Positions 61,358 through 64,000 of a stretch of 64,000 nt of DNA are shown piece after piece. The stretch covers positions 124,001-188,000 of the forward strand of contig RDYL01000003.1 of assembly GCA_004293165.1 (NCBI GenBank), given 5' to 3'. Both the position numbers and the translations under genes were made by a program. Source of the DNA: Flavobacteriia bacterium (GTDB taxonomy: Bacteria; Bacteroidota; Bacteroidia; Flavobacteriales; Flavobacteriaceae). Position 1 is the stretch's first letter; every line of letters starts with the position of its first letter. The notes below the pieces were generated by a model, which made no database searches, had not been told where the DNA came from, and was given only the letters and a program-made list of their open reading frames with translations.

Positions 61358-62476
61358 ATGAAAAAAGATTTTTACGAAATATTAGGCATTTCAAAAAATG
61401 CTACAGCAGAAGAGATTAAGAAAGCATATCGTAAGAAAGCAATCGAATTTCATCCTGACAAAAATCCAGGGAACAAAGAAGCGGAAGAAAAGTTCAAAGA
61501 AGCTGCCGAAGCTTATGAAGTATTAAGTGACGCTAACAAAAAAGCAAAATATGATCAATATGGTCACCAAGCTTTTGATGGTGGTGGATTTGGCGGTGGT
61601 CAACACATGAACATGGATGATATTTTCAGTCAATTTGGTGATATTTTTGGTAGTGCTTTTGGCGGTGGCGGATTTTCTGGATTTGGCGGTGGCGGTGGTC
61701 AACGTAGAGTAAAAGGAAGTAATCTTCGTATCAAAGTGAAATTAACTTTGGAAGAAATTGCAAATGGTGTTGAAAAGAAAGTAAAAGTTAAACGTAAAGT
61801 TCAAGCTAAAGGGGTAACCTATAGAACGTGTCCAACTTGTAATGGTTCAGGACAAATTATGAAAATTGCGAACACAATATTAGGTAGAATGCAAACTGCT
61901 ACTACGTGTCATACATGTAGTGGTTCTGGTCAAATTTTAGATCAAAAACCTGCTGGAGCCGATGCGCAAGGAATGTTATTAGAGGATGATACGGTTTCAA
62001 TCAAAATTCCTGCAGGTGTTGTAGACGGAATGCAGTTAAAAGTAGCAAACAAAGGGAATGAAGCGCCAGGAAGCAATAGTATTCCAGGGGATTTAATTGT
62101 TGCTATTGAAGAAATTGAACATGAATTCTTAAAGCGTGAAGGCGAAAATTTACATTATGATTTATACATCAGTTTTGCAGAAGCAGCATTAGGAGTTTCT
62201 AAAGAAATTGATACCGTTTCAGGAAAAGTACGTATCAAATTAGAAGAAGGAATTCAATCGGGTAAAATTTTACGTTTGAAAGGTAAAGGTGTACCAAGTA
62301 TTAATGCTTATGGAAATGGCGATTTGTTAGTTCATGTGAACGTATGGACGCCAAAGACATTAAACAAAGAGCAAAAGCATTTTTTTGAAAAAATGCTTAC
62401 CGATGAAAACTTCATTCCTAGACCTGAGAAATCAGATAAATCTTTTTTTGAAAAAGTTAAAGATATGTTTTCATAA
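61358..62476 (+). CDS. dnaJ: Chaperone DnaJ with two instead of four zinc-finger repeats
   Basis: A 372-residue type-I J-protein. J-domain 1-70 with HPD at 32-34, Gly-rich segment ~74-118, client domains to 372. The zinc region holds only two CxxCxGxG motifs (C158-C161 and C184-C187), joined by a [12 protein letters not shown] linker, where canonical DnaJ has four. I see no further CxxC. So only one zinc centre can form. It is second in the grpE operon. Confidence 0.95.
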   Translation: MKKDFYEILGISKNATAEEIKKAYRKKAIEFHPDKNPGNKEAEEKFKEAAEAYEVLSDANKKAKYDQYGHQAFDGGGFGGGQHMNMDDIFSQFGDIFGSAFGGGGFSGFGGGGGQRRVKGSNLRIKVKLTLEEIANGVEKKVKVKRKVQAKGVTYRTCPTCNGSGQIMKIANTILGRMQTATTCHTCSGSGQILDQKPAGADAQGMLLEDDTVSIKIPAGVVDGMQLKVANKGNEAPGSNSIPGDLIVAIEEIEHEFLKREGENLHYDLYISFAEAALGVSKEIDTVSGKVRIKLEEGIQSGKILRLKGKGVPSINAYGNGDLLVHVNVWTPKTLNKEQKHFFEKMLTDENFIPRPEKSDKSFFEKVKDMFS

Positions 62477-62499
62477 TTAAATATAATTTAATACTTTTG

Positions 62500-62527
62500 A
62501 AACTCACTTTTTTAGGAGAGTGAGTTT
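62500..62527 (+). terminator. First hairpin after dnaJ
   Basis: A 9-bp perfect stem AAACTCACT / AGTGAGTTT with a 10-base loop, then T-rich DNA. Confidence 0.75.
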
Positions 62528-62548
62528 TTCTTTTTCATAGCAATTTTT

Positions 62549-62580
62549 CCCATCCTTTAGCAATGAAGGGTGGGTTTTTT
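62549..62580 (+). terminator. Second terminator after dnaJ
   Basis: A 9-bp stem CCCATCCTT / AAGGGTGGG (one G-U pair) with an 8-base loop and T8, 70 bp after the dnaJ stop. Confidence 0.8.
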
Positions 62581-62634
62581 TTGTAACAAAAGCATTTTTT
62601 TGCTACTAATAAGTAAATAAAATCAACTCAATTT

Positions 62635-63555
62635 ATGAGCAATATTCTCGAAGTACAAAACGTAGTGAAACAATATGGCGATTATACCGCTTTAAACAAC
62701 GTTTCGTTGCAAGTTCCTAAAGGAAGTATATACGGACTTTTAGGTCCAAATGGTGCTGGAAAAACATCTCTTATTCGTATTATTAATCAAATTACGATGC
62801 CAGATAGTGGAATAGTATTGTTAGATGGTGAAAAACTTAAACCACAGCATGTTCAATATATTGGCTATATGCCCGAAGAACGTGGTTTATACAAAACCAT
62901 GAAAGTTGGCGAACAATGTTTGTATTTGGCACAATTAAAAGGAATGCCAGAAGCAGAAGCTAAAAAGCAACTTAAATATTGGTTTGAGAAATTAGAAATT
63001 CAAGGTTGGTGGGACAAAAAAATCCAAGAACTTTCTAAAGGAATGGCACAAAAAATTCAGTTTGTAGTTACTGTTTTGCACAATCCCAAATTATTGATTT
63101 TAGACGAACCATTTTCGGGTTTCGATCCAGTTAATGCAAATTTAATTAAAGACGAAATCATCGAATTGAATAAAAAAGGAACATCGGTAATTTTTTCTAC
63201 TCACAGAATGGAATCGGTTGAAGAAATGTGCGATTACATTGCTTTAATTCATAAATCCAATAAATTAATCGAAGGGAAGTTAGAAGATGTAAAACGCCAA
63301 CACAGAACTAATACGTTCCAAGTAGGTATTATTACAAACAATATTGAAGGTTTAATGTTGCAATTAACACATAAATTTACGTTGAATCAAACCAATTTTA
63401 AATCATTAAACGATGATTTAAAATTAGAAGTACATTTAGGTCAGTATAATTCAAACGAATTACTTTCTATTTTGACACAATTTGGGCAAGTAACTCACTT
63501 TGTTGAAAAAATTCCAAGTGTAAACGATATTTTTATTCAAACCGTAAGCCAATAA
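62635..63555 (+). CDS. ABC transporter ATPase (NatA-like)
   Basis: A 306-residue ATPase: Walker A GPNGAGKTS, signature ELSKGMAQKIQF (a K in place of the second G of LSGGQ), Walker B LLILDEPFSGFD, H-loop FSTHRMESVEEM. The C-terminal ~90-residue extension is typical of NatA/DUF4162 members. Together with the downstream permease it forms an exporter, probably of Na+ or a hydrophobic compound; NatAB pumps out Na+. Confidence 0.9.
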   Translation: MSNILEVQNVVKQYGDYTALNNVSLQVPKGSIYGLLGPNGAGKTSLIRIINQITMPDSGIVLLDGEKLKPQHVQYIGYMPEERGLYKTMKVGEQCLYLAQLKGMPEAEAKKQLKYWFEKLEIQGWWDKKIQELSKGMAQKIQFVVTVLHNPKLLILDEPFSGFDPVNANLIKDEIIELNKKGTSVIFSTHRMESVEEMCDYIALIHKSNKLIEGKLEDVKRQHRTNTFQVGIITNNIEGLMLQLTHKFTLNQTNFKSLNDDLKLEVHLGQYNSNELLSILTQFGQVTHFVEKIPSVNDIFIQTVSQ

Positions 63556-63557
63556 TC

Positions 63558-64000
63558 ATGAACATATTATACTTAATTATCAAGAGAGAATTTATTGCCA
63601 AAGTGCGTAATAAATCGTTCATCGTAATGACTTTTTTAAGTCCGCTTTTATTTGTTGGAATGGCTGTTCTAGTGGGGTATTTATCTACTATGAATAAAGA
63701 TTCGGTAACTCAAATAGCTATTCATGACGAAGCAGGTTTGCTAAGAAAAGAATTTAAAAACGACAAGTATACTAATTATACAGATTTGTCTGCATTACCA
63801 TTCAAAACAGCAAAAGATACTGCAAGTAAAAGCTATGAAGGATTGCTTTATATTCCAAAAGTAACTACTGTTCAAGATTTAAAAGAAAAAGTAGAATATA
63901 TTTCAGAAGATAGTCCAAGTTTAGACTTTATTTCGGATGTAGAAGAAGTTATAGATTCTGTAATTACGCAAGAAAATTTAAAGGTTTTGGGTTTTGATGC
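63558..64000 (+). CDS. ABC-2 type permease (NatB-like), 3' end cut by window edge
   Basis: Reading frame open from the ATG at 63558 to the window edge (~147 residues seen). N-terminus NILYLIIKREFIAKVRNKSFIVMTFLSPLLFVGMAVLVGYLST is the first membrane helix of an ABC-2 permease; an exported loop follows. It is 2 bp after the NatA-like ATPase, so the two are one exporter. Confidence 0.88.
   Translation, partial: MNILYLIIKREFIAKVRNKSFIVMTFLSPLLFVGMAVLVGYLSTMNKDSVTQIAIHDEAGLLRKEFKNDKYTNYTDLSALPFKTAKDTASKSYEGLLYIPKVTTVQDLKEKVEYISEDSPSLDFISDVEEVIDSVITQENLKVLGFD

Overview
The window is AT-rich (visibly about one-third G+C), gene-dense chromosomal DNA from a member of the Bacteroidota, most probably Flavobacterium or a close relative. 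Evidence: proteins of Flavobacteriaceae type throughout (DUF4920, DUF5723, DUF2807, TIGR02757, MnmD, TIGR01777, serine dehydratase, RarD), promoters with the Bacteroidota -7 element TAnnTTTG, few Shine-Dalgarno sequences, and many hairpin-plus-T-run terminators. There is no rRNA operon, prophage, CRISPR array, transposase or origin. One tRNA gene (Ala, GGC) is present. Most of the window looks like core genome; the main accessory candidates are a nuclease-plus-NTPase gene (8119-10566) and a small inverted-repeat-bounded cassette (13001-13414).

Layout. 1-2565: a truncated lipase, then a leftward peroxide-defence group (peroxiredoxin, thioredoxin, small protein). 2685-8063: NhaC antiporter, a PLP-dependent sulfur amino-acid lyase with a divergent Lrp/AsnC regulator, lipoamide dehydrogenase, DoxX protein. 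8119-10566: large PD-(D/E)xK-like plus P-loop ATPase protein. 10631-18361: DUF4349 lipoprotein, pabB, four-helix-bundle gene flanked by perfect inverted repeats, tilS, dsbD, comM/yifB. 18365-23660: SET protein, outer-membrane protein, RluA-type pseudouridine synthase, panB, NhaD-type antiporter, NTF2-like protein. 23750-28747: a potassium module (short KdpD-like kinase, KdpE-like regulator, 84-aa protein, Kup, porin) with very tight gene spacing. 28719-34811: DUF2809, SH3 protein, serine dehydratase, rarD, dnaK. 34990-37492: BlaR1-like/BlaI-like pair preceded by a three-palindrome operator array. 37493-46557: MFS, DUF1684, TatD, ThiF/TcdA, SRPBCC, MazG-like, ilvE, DUF4920, CxxCH lipoprotein, mnmD. 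46595-50801: oxyR with divergent dps, then SulP transporter plus beta-carbonic anhydrase. 50804-54898: pentapeptide protein, tRNA-Ala, TIGR02757, lolD, msrA, folE. 54939-58938: PadR/PspC/DUF2807 envelope group. 59171-64000: thioesterase-like protein, TIGR01777, grpE-dnaJ, and an ABC exporter cut by the right edge.

How the genes connect. Oxidative stress is a recurring theme (peroxiredoxin/thioredoxin, OxyR with Dps, MsrA, DsbD). Ion homeostasis is another (NhaC, NhaD, Kup, SulP/carbonic anhydrase). The chaperone genes dnaK and grpE-dnaJ lie 28 kb apart but share the same upstream layout: CTGWCAATTT, 16 bases, then a -24/-12 (sigma-54-like) element. The most noteworthy non-coding structures are this shared chaperone promoter, the 20-bp-period operator array before blaI, and the 19-bp inverted repeats around the four-helix-bundle gene.
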